Source: Telmatospirillum sp. (GTDB lineage Bacteria; Pseudomonadota; Alphaproteobacteria; Rhodospirillales; Magnetospirillaceae). From it: DNA of 64,000 bases. Both the position numbers and the translations under genes were made by a program. This document shows positions 55,488 through 64,000 of this stretch, piece by piece. Where the stretch lies: assembly GCA_009712185.1 (NCBI GenBank), contig WASQ01000048.1, positions 13,244 to 77,243 on the forward strand. Direction: 5' to 3'. Position 1 is the stretch's first letter, and every line of letters begins with the position of its first letter. Under the pieces are notes generated by a model. It had not been told where the DNA came from. It was given only the letters and a program-made list of their open reading frames with translations, and made no database searches.

Positions 55488-55535
55488 CCACCGGGCCGTC
55501 CGCATGAACCTATGCGGACGGTGCCCCCCCGGTGG
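55488..55535. terminator. Nested hairpin between cheR and the flagellin gene
   Basis: Inner perfect arms CCGTCCGCAT (55496-55505) and ATGCGGACGG (55512-55521) have a 6-base loop. Outer arms CCACCGGG (55488-55495) and CCCGGTGG (55528-55535) stack on them across a short bulge. It lies between convergent genes and probably ends both transcripts. Confidence 0.75.
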
Positions 55536-55573
55536 CCCCACCCGAAGGCGGGTCAAAAAACTATCGAGACACC

Positions 55574-56398
55574 TTAGGACTGCAGCAGCTTCAGGAGTTC
55601 CTGCGGCAACTGCGCGGCCTGAGTCAAGGCCGCGACCGAGGCCTGGGTCTTGACGTCAGCGGCCGACAGGGACGACTTCACCTGCGCCACGTCCGCATCC
55701 ATGATCACCGACGCCGCCGCCGAGATATTCTGGATGTTGGTGGAAATGTCCTGGCCGCTGAAATTGAACTGCGACTCGTAGGCGCCCACCAGCGCGCGGT
55801 CCTTGGTGATCGTGTTGATCGCCGAACTGACCTTCGCCATGGCCTGAAGGGCCGTTGCCGCGGTGCTGCCCGTGGAGTTGGCCCCCAGCAGTCCGCCGAC
55901 CGACCCGGTCGCCAGCGACAGGGAAATGAAGTTGGTGGACAGCGTTCCGACCAGGAACTTCACATTGGACAGGAACGAGCCGGTCAACAGCGCCTGGCCC
56001 GCATAGGTCGTGCTGGTCACGATGCTGGTGATTTCGCTCTTGAGCTGGCTATATTCCGTGTTGATGTCCTGGCTGCGCTGACTGTTGGTGACCTGACCGG
56101 AGGCGGCCTGGGTCGCGAGCGCCATCATGCGCTGCAGCACGTTGCTGATCTGGGCCAGCGCGCCGTCGGTCGATTGCAGGATCGCCGTGCCTTGCGTCAC
56201 GTTGATCTGGTCCTGCTGATAGACCACCACATTCGCGGTGAGCTGTGTGCCGATGGCAAGTCCGGCGGCGTCGTCGGACGCCTGCACGATGCGCGAGCCG
56301 GACGCCAACTGGGACAGATAGTTGGTTTCCTTACTCGAATTCTGGTTCAGGTAGTTCAGTGCGGCATTGGCCGCGTTGTTGGTAGAAATCACGGGCAT
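55574..56398 (-). CDS. Flagellin
   Basis: A 274-residue short flagellin. The N-terminal D0/D1 helices (NNAANAALNYLNQNSSKETN, QLASGSRIVQASDDAAGLAI, ISNVLQRMMALATQAASGQV) and C-terminal helices (VGAYESQFNFSGQDISTNIQ, ISAAASVIMDADVAQVKSSL) are conserved. The variable centre is very short. The start at 56398 is fixed by GGAG six bases upstream and the normal MPVISTNN beginning. A near-consensus sigma-54 promoter lies 72 bases upstream. Expected to be exported and polymerised into the filament. Confidence 0.93.
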   Translation of the reverse strand: MPVISTNNAANAALNYLNQNSSKETNYLSQLASGSRIVQASDDAAGLAIGTQLTANVVVYQQDQINVTQGTAILQSTDGALAQISNVLQRMMALATQAASGQVTNSQRSQDINTEYSQLKSEITSIVTSTTYAGQALLTGSFLSNVKFLVGTLSTNFISLSLATGSVGGLLGANSTGSTAATALQAMAKVSSAINTITKDRALVGAYESQFNFSGQDISTNIQNISAAASVIMDADVAQVKSSLSAADVKTQASVAALTQAAQLPQELLKLLQS

Positions 56399-56469
56399 GT
56401 TGATCTCCTTTGCCACACTGACTTGCTTCAGGCGCAAGGTTTGTATGTGGTGTCTCGCCGATCTTTATA

Positions 56470-56485
56470 AGCAATGCCCGTGCCA
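56470..56485 (-). promoter_or_regulatory. Sigma-54 promoter of the flagellin gene
   Basis: On the minus strand the sequence is TGGCACGGGCATTGCT, matching the sigma-54 -24/-12 consensus TGGCACG-N4-TTGCW. The -12 element is 72 bases upstream of the flagellin ATG, leaving a leader of about 60 bases. It implies RpoN plus an activator such as FlbD/FlrC, which are not in the window. Confidence 0.88.
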
Positions 56486-57432
56486 AACCATCAAGTCGTT
56501 GATTTCAAATGAATTTCAATGGATTCGCTGGCGGCAGAAAAGGGCGGTGGGACGGCCTCGGATGGCGACAATTGCCGTCAACGCCGTGCAATTCTTGCCG
56601 GGTCGGGTTGTGACTCGGCGTCTCGCGGGGTGAACCGTCCTGTCGAAATGAAAAAGCCGGCTTTGGAGTCATGGTGAAGTCTATCTCGTCCGTTTGACTC
56701 TACTAAAACTTTCCGGACATCCCGGATCGGGCGAGGACCGGTCATGGATTCTTCGCGGATTCCGGAGGATTCAATCACCAGCCGGATGATGACTCATGGT
56801 TTTCGGGAATGGCCTGTCCCTTGATGCGATCCCGCCTGACGGGGGCGCTCCGACCCGGGGCAGGGCGTTTTTCGGCGGATCATCCTTCCCCGGAGACGCC
56901 TGTCGCCATTCCGCTTCCGCGCCGGGCGAAAGCCGGATCACTTTGGAAAACGGGGGGCGGCAAAGTTTGCCGCGGGACGGGGGGGCTGGCCGTTCCGGGG
57001 GGGTGACAGGTCCGTCACCTGCGGCGTTCCCCTGGCGATTCCGGCGACGTCGCCCTGCCGGAAACGGCTGTGCCGTGCCGGCGTTCCGGTAAAGCCGGCT
57101 GCCGGCAATTTCGCCGCTTTCGCGCTGGAGTCCATCTGGAACGCCGGACCCGCCGATGGATTTTTTCACCCGTTCAGACGCCTGTTCCCGACGTGAAAGC
57201 CGCGGACATTCCGACTTTCATCGAAAGGCGGGAGGGACAGCCACCCCACCCTCGATTCAGGGACTGATCTGTTGGGTTTTGGTCTCCGGACGCTTATCGC
57301 AAGCGGCGATGAGGATGGCTCATCGCCGCCGGATTGGTCCACCCCCGGCAGGAGAGCCGGCATAAGCGACGCCGGAGGGACGGGAAAATCCGCCTTAAGG
57401 CCCGTTGATCCGCCCACCCGATCAACAGGCTT
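56486..57432. other. Flagellin / gmhA intergenic region, no gene recognised
   Basis: Nearly 950 bases with no credible gene. It contains the second copy of the dispersed 34-bp repeat (57135-57169), several GCCGGC-rich palindromes around 57085-57110 and a G-run near 56985-57003. Short open frames here are Arg/Pro/Gly-rich and have no family resemblance. Flagellin regulators could bind upstream of the sigma-54 promoter at 56486-56650, but I could not identify a site. Confidence 0.5.
57135..57169. repeat. Dispersed 34-bp repeat, copy 2
   Basis: Matches 37281-37314 except for one base and one additional T. It lies in the long gap between the flagellin and gmhA genes. Both copies are intergenic and in the same orientation. 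Confidence 0.75.
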
Positions 57433-58005
57433 TCAGAGGATGCCGGTCTCGATGGCGTCACACAGCATATGCCCGATAAGGATATGCATCTCCTGGATCC
57501 GGGCGGTGACATTGGAGGGGACGATCAGCAGTGGATCGGCCAGGCCGACCATGGCCCCTCCGTCCCGTCCGGAAAAGCCGGCCGCCGTGGCGCCGGCCGT
57601 GCGCGCGGCTTCCAGCGCTTTCAGGATATTGGGGCTCTTGCCCGACGTGCTGATGGCGATCACCACATCGCCCGGGCGCGCCAAGGCCTCGACCTGACGG
57701 GAAAAGACCTCATCGAACGAGAAATCGTTCGCCGCCGCAGTGAGGATCGATGTGTCGGTGGTCAGGGCGATGGATGGCAGGGCCCGGCGATTGACCTTGT
57801 AGCGGACGACGATTTCCGTCGCCAGATGCTGGGCGTCCGCCGCGCTGCCGCCGTTGCCGCAGAACAGAATCTTGCCCCCCTGGCCGACGGATCGGCAACA
57901 GATTTCGGCGAGACGTGTCAGTGGCGCGGTGATCGCCTGTCCGAGATCGGAAACCAGTCTGGCGTGCTCTGCGATATCGCGTTCAATCAGCTTGGAAAAG
58001 TCCAT
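57433..58005 (-). CDS. gmhA: SIS-domain phosphosugar isomerase, GmhA-like
   Basis: A 190-residue single SIS-domain protein. GGKILFCGNGGSAADAQHLA, SIALTTDTSILTAAANDFSF, VVIAISTSGKSPNILKALEA and ARIQEMHILIGHMLCDAIE match GmhA (sedoheptulose-7-phosphate isomerase, first step of ADP-heptose for LPS) and its relative DiaA. The C-terminal His and Glu of the QEMHILIGH block agree with GmhA. It lies 69 bases downstream of ctrA on the same strand; other heptose genes are absent here, so the assignment is by similarity. Confidence 0.85.
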   Translation of the reverse strand: MDFSKLIERDIAEHARLVSDLGQAITAPLTRLAEICCRSVGQGGKILFCGNGGSAADAQHLATEIVVRYKVNRRALPSIALTTDTSILTAAANDFSFDEVFSRQVEALARPGDVVIAISTSGKSPNILKALEAARTAGATAAGFSGRDGGAMVGLADPLLIVPSNVTARIQEMHILIGHMLCDAIETGIL

Positions 58006-58074
58006 CGATGTCTCCGGAAGAAGGGCAATCCCCGGCCAGCGGGACAGCGGCGCCGGGGACGGGAACGGGACGGC

Positions 58075-58803
58075 TCAGGCGACGTGGGGGGCGTCGCCGT
58101 CGGGAAGGGGATGGCCCGCATGGGTGTCGTCGGGGTCGCGCAGGACATAGCCGCGTCCCCAGACGGTCTCAATATAATTGGTGCCGCCTGTGGCGACGGC
58201 GAGTTTTTTGCGAAGCTTGCAAATGAAGACGTCGATGATCTTCAATTCGGGCTCATCGATGCCACCATACAGATGATTAAGGAACTGTTCCTTCGTCAGC
58301 GTCTGTCCTTTACGCAGGGACAAAAGCTCCAGGATGCCATATTCCTTGCCAGTCAGATGCAGCGGGTCGCTGTCGATTTCGACATTGCGCTTGTCGAGAT
58401 TGACGCTTAGGCGTCCGGTCCGGATCACGGACTGGGAATGTCCTTTGGACCGGCGGACGATCGCCTGGATCCGGGCCACAAGCTCGGCACGGTCGAACGG
58501 CTTTGTAAGATAATCGTCGGCCCCGAATCCCAGGCCCTTCACCTTCTTTTCCGATTCGGAGAGGCCGGACAGGATCAGAACCGGGGTCTCGATTCTGGCG
58601 GCACGCAGTCTCCGCAAGACTTCGTAACCGTCCATGTCGGGAAGCAGAAGGTCGAGAAGGATGATGTCATAGTCGTAAAGCTTGCCGATCTCCAGCCCGT
58701 CCTCGCCCATGCTGGTTGCGTCGACCACCATACCTTCGGCCCGGAGAGTCAACTCCAGGCTTTTGGAGGTCATCGGGTCGTCTTCGACGATTAATACTCG
58801 CAT
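58075..58803 (-). CDS. ctrA: Cell-cycle response regulator CtrA
   Basis: CtrA (242 residues) is an OmpR-type regulator of cell cycle and motility genes. The receiver [20 protein letters not shown] has phospho-Asp in [19 protein letters not shown] and Lys in [13 protein letters not shown]. The winged helix has [40 protein letters not shown] and [15 protein letters not shown], and ends in [11 protein letters not shown]. These blocks are nearly invariant among CtrA proteins. The start at 58803 is family-typical. It is divergent from fliI, and a CtrA-like box lies between. In Rhodospirillales CtrA mostly controls motility rather than being essential. Confidence 0.96.
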   Translation of the reverse strand: MRVLIVEDDPMTSKSLELTLRAEGMVVDATSMGEDGLEIGKLYDYDIILLDLLLPDMDGYEVLRRLRAARIETPVLILSGLSESEKKVKGLGFGADDYLTKPFDRAELVARIQAIVRRSKGHSQSVIRTGRLSVNLDKRNVEIDSDPLHLTGKEYGILELLSLRKGQTLTKEQFLNHLYGGIDEPELKIIDVFICKLRKKLAVATGGTNYIETVWGRGYVLRDPDDTHAGHPLPDGDAPHVA

Positions 58804-58902
58804 CCCGCGGTTTCCGCTGTCCATTGATGACGTCGTAACCATAAGGGGGTACGCACCCGGGGCGCAAGGAAACAGCGCCGCACCAACAGCTTACCAGAGA
58901 AG

Positions 58903-58917
58903 TTTACCAAGCTTTAA
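58903..58917. promoter_or_regulatory. Candidate CtrA box TTTA-N7-TTAA
   Basis: TTTA-N7-TTAA (58903-58917) matches the CtrA consensus TTAA-N7-TTAA at seven of eight positions. Another TTAC is at 58891-58894. It lies between ctrA and fliI, where autoregulation or control of fliIJ would be expected. Confidence 0.5.
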
Positions 58918-58960
58918 GGGGGATGCGCTAGCTTCGATACATACCCAAAGGGGCACAGAC

Positions 58961-60280
58961 TTGGCCTTGCTCGTTAAATCCCTGATCAGCGACATCGAGC
59001 GCACGCCGGGCGTGCGCGTTTTTGGCCGCGTGGAGGGGGTTCAGGGACTGCTGGTGGAAGCCAGCGGCCTCCGGAACCGCCTGTCCGTCGGCGACCGGTG
59101 CCAGATCCAGGGCCGCGACCGCTGGATCGTGTGCGAGACCGTGGGATTTCGCAATGGCCGCGCGCTGCTGATGCCGTTCTCGTCGCTTGATGGTGTCGGG
59201 CTCGGGTGCCGGGTGGAGGTCGCCGATGCGAGCCCGGTGCTTTACCCGCATCCGGACTGGCTCGGCCGTGTCATCAATGCGATGGGGGAGCCGGTCGACG
59301 GCAAGGGGCCTTTGCCGGTGGGCGACCGGCCCTATGCGATCCGCAATAAGCCGCCGTCCGCCCATTCCCGGCAGAGGGTCGCCGGAAAACTGGATCTCGG
59401 CGTTCGCGCGATGAACGCGTTCCTGACCACCTGTCATGGTCAGCGAATGGGAATCTTCGCGGGATCGGGGGTGGGCAAGTCGTCGCTTTTGTCGATGATG
59501 GCGAAAAATACCGATGCCGACGTCTCTGTGGTCGGCCTGATCGGCGAACGCGGGCGCGAGGCGAGGGAGTTCATCGAGGACGACCTGGGAGAGAGCGGTC
59601 TGGCCCGCAGCGTCGTCGTCGTGGCGACGTCCGACGAATCCGCCCTGCTGCGCCGGCAGGCCGCTTATGTCACCCTGACAATGGCGGAGTATTTCCGCGA
59701 TCAGCGCCGGGAAGTCCTTTGTCTGATGGACAGCGTGACCCGGTTCGCGATGGCCCAGCGCGAAATCAGCCTGTCGGTCGGCGAGCCTCCCGCCAGCAAG
59801 GGATACACGCCGACGGTCTTCGCCGAACTGCCCCGCCTGCTGGAGCGCGCCGGTCCCGGGGGGCCGGATCAGGGATCGATCACCGGTTTGTTCACCGTGC
59901 TGGTCGACGGTGACGATCATAACGAACCGATCGCCGATGCGGTGCGGGGTATTCTCGACGGCCATGTGGTGCTTGACCGCTCCATCGCCGAGCGGGGGCG
60001 CTATCCGGCGATCAATGTGTTGCGCAGCGTGTCGCGAACCATGCCAGGATGCAACACGCCCGAGGAGAACGCTTTGATTTCGCGGGCGCGCCGGCTGCTT
60101 GCGCTTTATGATGACATGGCCGAACTGATCCGGCTTGGCGCCTACCGTCGCGGGTCCGATCCGGCGGTCGATGAGGCGATCCATTATTATCCTGCGCTGG
60201 AGGCATTCCTGGGGCAGGGCAAGCGGGAGGCCACCGATCTCGAAACCAGCTATGCCCTGCTGACTCAGATTTTCTCCTGA
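58961..60280 (+). CDS. fliI: Flagellar type III export ATPase FliI
   Basis: FliI (439 residues) drives export of flagellar subunits. Walker A GSGVGKSS starts near residue 168. Others are [39 protein letters not shown]-like [40 protein letters not shown] and [20 protein letters not shown], the F1-beta-like core of FliI/SctN. The TTG start at 58961 has AAAGGGG eight bases upstream; no ATG gives a sensible N-terminus. Some of the leader overlaps open sequence upstream that belongs to ctrA on the other strand. fliJ follows 36 bases on. Confidence 0.94.
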   Translation: MALLVKSLISDIERTPGVRVFGRVEGVQGLLVEASGLRNRLSVGDRCQIQGRDRWIVCETVGFRNGRALLMPFSSLDGVGLGCRVEVADASPVLYPHPDWLGRVINAMGEPVDGKGPLPVGDRPYAIRNKPPSAHSRQRVAGKLDLGVRAMNAFLTTCHGQRMGIFAGSGVGKSSLLSMMAKNTDADVSVVGLIGERGREAREFIEDDLGESGLARSVVVVATSDESALLRRQAAYVTLTMAEYFRDQRREVLCLMDSVTRFAMAQREISLSVGEPPASKGYTPTVFAELPRLLERAGPGGPDQGSITGLFTVLVDGDDHNEPIADAVRGILDGHVVLDRSIAERGRYPAINVLRSVSRTMPGCNTPEENALISRARRLLALYDDMAELIRLGAYRRGSDPAVDEAIHYYPALEAFLGQGKREATDLETSYALLTQIFS

Positions 60281-60316
60281 CGCCGGGCCCGACGCGCATA
60301 AAAGGGAGTGCGCGCT

Positions 60317-60757
60317 TTGCAGCGCAAAGCCAAGGATCTCGAGTCCCTTCTGCGGCTCCATAACTGGACGGTGGACGAACGCCGCCGTGAACTGGGCGTT
60401 CTGCTGGCGCGCGAAGAGGACATGATCCTCTCCGGCGAAGAAATGGACCGCCAGCTCATCCGCGAACAGCAAACCGCCGCCGCCGATCCCGCGGGCGCCG
60501 GATTTATCTACAGCGCCTATGCCAAGGGGTATCTGGTCCGCCGGGAGCAACTCGAGCGGGCCCTTGATGCGCTCCGCGGGGAAATCCTCCAGGCCCGGGA
60601 CCGCCTGGCTGACGCCTATCGTCAGCTCAAGGTGTTCGAGGAGGTCCAGAAGGGGCGTCAGCGGCAGGAGGACATCGAAGAAGGCCGCAAGGAACAGGCC
60701 TTGTTCGACGAAATCGCCCAGACCCAATATCGCCAGAGGAAAGCCCGTCGGGAGTGA
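60317..60757 (+). CDS. fliJ: Flagellar export chaperone/stalk FliJ
   Basis: A 146-residue, almost wholly helical protein with heptads: KDLESLLRLHNWTVDERRRE, AREEDMILSGEEMDRQLIRE, REQLERALDALRGEILQARD and a Lys/Arg/Gln-rich C-terminus. Position right after fliI, size and coiled-coil character identify FliJ, which couples the FliI ring to the export gate. A TTG start at 60317 is preferred, with GGGAG eight bases upstream; a GTG at 60308 overlaps that ribosome site. Confidence 0.87.
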   Translation: MQRKAKDLESLLRLHNWTVDERRRELGVLLAREEDMILSGEEMDRQLIREQQTAAADPAGAGFIYSAYAKGYLVRREQLERALDALRGEILQARDRLADAYRQLKVFEEVQKGRQRQEDIEEGRKEQALFDEIAQTQYRQRKARRE

Positions 60758-61051
60758 GGGCCGACCCGGCCCGGCTGTTCAGGCCGGCTGACCGGGGTTA
60801 TCCGGCTTGACGTTCTAATGTACAGTTCTTTTGAAATAGCACTCTTAGTCGATCGATCTACTAGAATTAATCCGTCATTCCCGCTATTTTTCGATGTACC
60901 GGGGATCGGCTCGCCGCCCCGGCAGGGCGCCGGTTCCGGCCGGCGCGCCGTCCCCGTTTTCCCTGGGCAGGCACCGCGCCCGCCGGAGACCGCCGCCCCC
61001 GGAGCGCCGGCGCCTGTCGCTGTCACCGATTTACAGACCGGAGATGGTCCC
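60758..61051 (+). promoter_or_regulatory. Promoter region of the alpha-oxoamine synthase gene with 18-bp near-palindrome
   Basis: A 294-base gap after fliJ. The part at 60805-60895 is AT-rich. TAGT-C-GATCGATC-T-ACTA at 60846-60863 is an 18-base palindrome with one mismatched pair, about 190 bases before the ATG. TTGACG at about 60807 is a possible -35. The symmetry and GATC centre resemble LuxR-type operators, but no luxR or luxI gene is in the window. No reading frame is evident; the GC-rich right half is open in the synthase frame but Pro/Gly-rich. Confidence 0.5.
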
Positions 61052-62278
61052 ATGCACGCATTCACCAATATCAAGAAGGCGATCACGATCAGCGATGCCT
61101 TCTGGAATGTGACGACCGAGGCCGGTCTCGCCAATATCGTGTCGCGGAATCTGGGAGATGGGCGCCATCAGGCGGTGGAAACCGGACATTCCTTCGTCAA
61201 TATGTCGTCCTATTCCTATCTGGGTCTCGATTCCCATCCAGGGATCCTGCAAGCCGCCGCCGATGCCGTTCTCAACACCGGTTCGCTCAATACTACGGTC
61301 TCCCGGATCCGGGTGCAGTTCGACATCCTGAAGGACGCCGAGGACGCGCTGGCCGATCTGGTCGAGGCGGAGGTGGTGACCCTTCCATCCTGCGCGGCGG
61401 CCGCCGCCGCCGCCCTGCCTCTGCTGGCGTCGGGCGCGCTGACGGGCGGCACGCCACCGCGTCTGCTGTTCGATAAGAACGCGCATTTCTGCCTGAATCT
61501 GATGAAGCCGGTCTGCGCCGACGAAACCGAGGTATCGACGATCGGCCACAACGACCTGTCCGCGCTGGAAGATGCCTGCAAGGCAGGTGGTCCTGTGGCC
61601 TATGTCGCCGACAGCGTCTACAGCACGGGGGGGCGGGCTCCGATCCGGGACCTCCTCTTTCTTCAGGAACGGTATGGGTTGTTCCTGTTGTTCGATGAGG
61701 CGCATGGCCTGTCGACTTTGGGGCGCCATGGCCGGGGGCCGGTCCTCGACGCGCTGGACGGGATCAACGACCGAACGCTGATCATCACGTCACTCAATAA
61801 GGGATTTGGCGCCTCCGGCGGCGCCGTTTTCATCGGCCGGCGCCATGACCGGCGTCGGCGGGAACTGGCGACGCGCTTCGGCGGCCCGGTCACCTGGTCC
61901 CAAAGGATCAATGTGGCGGGGCTGGGGGCGATCATCAAATCGGTCGACATTCACCGGTCCGACGAGCTGCACGTGCTGCAGGAACGGTTGCAGGACAACA
62001 TCCGCCTGTTCGACCGGCTGGTGCCTACAGCGACGGCCGGAGACGGTCTGCCGATCCGGTTCATCTCGATTGGCGACGAGGACGGGACGGTCCGCCTCGC
62101 CCAGTCCTTTCTGGCCGAAGGCTTCTATACCTCGGCGGTGTTCTTTCCGGTGATCGCCAGGGGACGGGCGGGGCTCCGGATCATGATCAGGGCCAATATG
62201 ACCGCCGGGGATATCGAGCGCTTCGCCGCCCATCTGAAAGACGTCCGCACCGTCGGCACGGAGGCCGGGCATGTCTGA
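61052..62278 (+). CDS. PLP-dependent alpha-oxoamine synthase-family enzyme
   Basis: A 408-residue fold-type I PLP enzyme of the group with 8-amino-7-oxononanoate synthase, 2-amino-3-ketobutyrate ligase, serine palmitoyltransferase and CqsA. Seen: FVNMSSYSYLGLDSHPGILQ, GSLNTTVSRIRVQFDILKDA, the PLP-ring residues in LLFDEAHGLSTLGRHGRG, and the Schiff-base Lys in IITSLNKGFGASGGAVFIG. Such enzymes condense an acyl-CoA with an amino acid. No biotin or sphingolipid genes are nearby; the next gene is an MFS exporter overlapping by eight bases, so the product may be a small exported metabolite or signal (inference). The start at 61052 has GGAG eight bases upstream. Confidence 0.83.
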   Translation: MHAFTNIKKAITISDAFWNVTTEAGLANIVSRNLGDGRHQAVETGHSFVNMSSYSYLGLDSHPGILQAAADAVLNTGSLNTTVSRIRVQFDILKDAEDALADLVEAEVVTLPSCAAAAAAALPLLASGALTGGTPPRLLFDKNAHFCLNLMKPVCADETEVSTIGHNDLSALEDACKAGGPVAYVADSVYSTGGRAPIRDLLFLQERYGLFLLFDEAHGLSTLGRHGRGPVLDALDGINDRTLIITSLNKGFGASGGAVFIGRRHDRRRRELATRFGGPVTWSQRINVAGLGAIIKSVDIHRSDELHVLQERLQDNIRLFDRLVPTATAGDGLPIRFISIGDEDGTVRLAQSFLAEGFYTSAVFFPVIARGRAGLRIMIRANMTAGDIERFAAHLKDVRTVGTEAGHV

Positions 62279-63503
62279 CGATCCGGCGCTGGCGATTGAT
62301 GTCGCCGCCTCGGAGCCGGTATCCGAGATGCGGGTCATGGGCGTGGCCTGCCTGATCGTTTTCATGGCGCAGATGGCGACCACCGTCTATCTGCCGTCCC
62401 TGCCGATCGTCACCCGGTCGTTCGGGATGAGCCAGGAGGCCGCCGAACTGTCGATTTCCGCCTTCGTGATCGGGGCGGCGCTTCCGGTGCCGTTCTGGGG
62501 CGCCGCTGCCGACCGGTGGGGGCGCCGGGCGCCGCTGTTGTTGTCGCTTCTGCTGTTTGTCGTCTGCTCTTTGCTGCTGACCCTCAGCCGGTCGGCGCCG
62601 GAACTTCTGGGCTTGCGGACGGTGCAGGGGATCGCGGCTGGCGGAAGCGCGATCATCGCGAGGATCGTGGTCCGCGACAACTGGCAGGGTGACGCCCTGG
62701 CGGAACGGCTGGCGGTTTTGTCCATCGCCTTCATCACCGCCCTGGGGGGCGGCCAGTTCATCGGCGGCCTGATCGGCCAATACAGCGACTGGAGGGCCGG
62801 TTTCCTGTTGATGGCCGCGGTGGGGATCGTCGCGGCGGCACTATCGTGGCGTCTTCCGTTGTCCCCGGGCCGCCCGGCGGCGGGCGGCGGGCTGGGACTG
62901 GCGGCCACCTATCGCGCCATCCTGTCGCGACCCGGCTTTCTCTGGCCGGCCGTCGCCGGAGGCCTCGGATTTGCCACGACGGTCACCCTCCAGGAGGTCA
63001 GCCCCTTCGTTTTCAAGGAACACTTCTCACTGGAGGCCCGCGGGTTCGGAAATGTCGGGCTGCTGATCGGTCTCGCCTATTTCAGCGGCGCCATGCTGGT
63101 CAACCGCCTGGTGGCCAGGGTCGGGGGGCGGCGGCTTCTTCATGCCGGGGCCGGCGTGATCGGCACGGCGACCGCGCTCATGACCTTGTCCTGGGGGATC
63201 GGTGTGTTGCAGGGGGCGGCCGGGCTCTGGCTGTTCATCGCCCTTTATTGCCTGGTGATTTTCGGGCAGGCCGTCCTCTTTCCCAACAGCATGGCCATTG
63301 CCGTCAGCGACGCAAAGGCTTATGGCGCCCACGCCATGGCGCTGTCGGGATTTGTCCAACAGGGGCTGGCCGGAATCGCCGCCACCGGTTCGATCCTTCT
63401 GCATCATGGAAGTATCTGGACGATTGCTGTGCTGTTGCTGGGAGGGGCAACCCTGCTGGAGGTGAAGCTGGCCGTCCCCCGGCGCGTCCCGGCAGCGCCC
63501 TGA
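62271..63503 (+). CDS. MFS transporter, Bcr/CflA-type efflux
   Basis: A 410-residue, 12-helix major facilitator. The first helix is VMGVACLIVFMAQMATTVYL. The loop 2-3 motif A is GAAADRWGRRAPLL, and motif C-like GGGQFIGGLIGQYSDWRAGF lies near helix 5. The later half includes QEVSPFVFKEHFSLEARGFG. The features fit the drug:H+ antiporter-1 Bcr/CflA group. It overlaps the synthase gene by eight bases and is probably its exporter partner. The substrate is unknown. Confidence 0.87.
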   Translation: MSDDPALAIDVAASEPVSEMRVMGVACLIVFMAQMATTVYLPSLPIVTRSFGMSQEAAELSISAFVIGAALPVPFWGAAADRWGRRAPLLLSLLLFVVCSLLLTLSRSAPELLGLRTVQGIAAGGSAIIARIVVRDNWQGDALAERLAVLSIAFITALGGGQFIGGLIGQYSDWRAGFLLMAAVGIVAAALSWRLPLSPGRPAAGGGLGLAATYRAILSRPGFLWPAVAGGLGFATTVTLQEVSPFVFKEHFSLEARGFGNVGLLIGLAYFSGAMLVNRLVARVGGRRLLHAGAGVIGTATALMTLSWGIGVLQGAAGLWLFIALYCLVIFGQAVLFPNSMAIAVSDAKAYGAHAMALSGFVQQGLAGIAATGSILLHHGSIWTIAVLLLGGATLLEVKLAVPRRVPAAP

Positions 63504-63580
63504 CCTCGCGCGGGGCATTCGTGAAACCAACCGGCGATCGGACGTCGACCGACAGCGCCGGTATCAGAGGATCATCCGCA

Positions 63581-64000
63581 ATGACGCGTCTTGACTCCCG
63601 GATCCGGCCGTCCGACGAGGCCTTCATCGCCAACGCCGCCGCTTATGAGACCCTGCGGTCCCGGATCCGGTCCGCGCGGGAGGCCGCGCTGCTTGGCGGC
63701 GGCCGGGAGGCGCAGGCCCGCCAGGCGGAAAAGGGAAAGCTTCCGCCCCGGCAGAGATTGTCCCTGCTTCTCGATCCGGGAACCGCCTTTCTCGAAATCG
63801 GCCAGATCGCCGGCCACGACGTCTATGATCACGCGGTTCCGTCGGCCGGCATCGTGACCGGCATCGGGATCGTGGCCGGCCATGCGGTGGCGGTGTTCGC
63901 CAATGACTCCACCGTGAAGGGGGGGACCTATTATCCGTTGACGCTGAAGAAGCATCTGCGGACACAGCAGATCGCCCGCGAACAGCGGTTGCCCTGCCTT
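63581..64000 (+). CDS. Acyl-CoA carboxylase, carboxyltransferase (beta) subunit, 5' part
   Basis: The first 140 codons of a gene that runs off the right edge. Translation begins MTRLDSRIRPSDEAFIANAA and includes the carboxyltransferase signatures KGKLPPRQRLSLLLDPGTAF, VPSAGIVTGIGIVAGHAVAV and FANDSTVKGGTYYPLTLKKH. These match methylcrotonoyl-CoA and geranyl-CoA carboxylase beta subunits (LiuB/AtuC type) better than propionyl-CoA ones. AGAGGA lies about eight bases upstream. The biotin-carrying alpha subunit would be expected beyond the window. Confidence 0.88.
   Translation, partial: MTRLDSRIRPSDEAFIANAAAYETLRSRIRSAREAALLGGGREAQARQAEKGKLPPRQRLSLLLDPGTAFLEIGQIAGHDVYDHAVPSAGIVTGIGIVAGHAVAVFANDSTVKGGTYYPLTLKKHLRTQQIAREQRLPCL

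Overview
The window is 64 kb of high-GC DNA from what looks like a free-living, motile, PHA-storing alphaproteobacterium, most likely a Rhodospirillales-type organism. This is inferred from gene content and order: CtrA next to fliI-fliJ, the phosphotransferase ChpT beside cheA, PhaR/PhaC/PhaB, a class I lysyl-tRNA synthetase, MetX-MetW, and a HpnK/ChbG-type deacetylase. No rRNA, tRNA, CRISPR array, transposase or prophage was recognised. I count 48 protein genes, one frameshifted and one cut by the right edge.

Left part (1-21.4 kb): a polar amino-acid ABC transporter (ATPase plus two permeases, binding protein not present) is followed by a YdjC/ChbG/HpnK-like deacetylase. Next comes a compact queuosine operon (queA-tgt-queF-queG), then a TetR-type regulator broken in a G12/C15 homopolymer hairpin. 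A PraR-like XRE regulator and a PHA block follow (phaR divergent from a small ORF plus phaC, then phaB). After these lie a CPA1 K+/H+ antiporter, a glutathione transferase, glyoxalase II divergent from an orphan methyltransferase, and the methionine pair metX-metW.

Centre (19.4-32.5 kb): a GT41 (SPINDLY/O-GlcNAc-transferase-like) glycosyltransferase lies directly downstream of a 10.1-kb gene for a 3376-residue protein. That protein is built almost entirely from an 8-residue repeat, Leu-[Ser/Thr]-x-x-Gln-Ile-x-[Ala/Gly]. Its upstream region of about 800 bp holds an 18-bp perfect palindrome and a second inverted repeat. This Ser/Thr-rich repeat protein, its possible glycosyltransferase and the regulated leader are the best candidate here for an undescribed system.

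Middle right (32.5-48.3 kb): class I LysRS divergent from a DinG-like Fe-S helicase, a MipA/OmpV outer-membrane protein, an S24-type repressor lacking its catalytic residues, a NitT/TauT-type ABC permease fusion with its ATPase, DUF952-pyrD-HAD phosphatase, NAD kinase, moaA and an MgtC-like membrane protein.

Right part (48.9-64 kb): a motility and cell-cycle block with chpT, cheA-cheW-cheY-cheB-cheR, a short flagellin behind a near-consensus sigma-54 promoter, a GmhA-like SIS isomerase, and ctrA divergent from fliI-fliJ. CtrA and ChpT are expected to belong to the CckA-ChpT-CtrA phosphorelay (CckA is not in the window). The window ends with an alpha-oxoamine-synthase/MFS-exporter pair downstream of an 18-bp near-palindrome, and the 5' part of an acyl-CoA carboxylase beta subunit.
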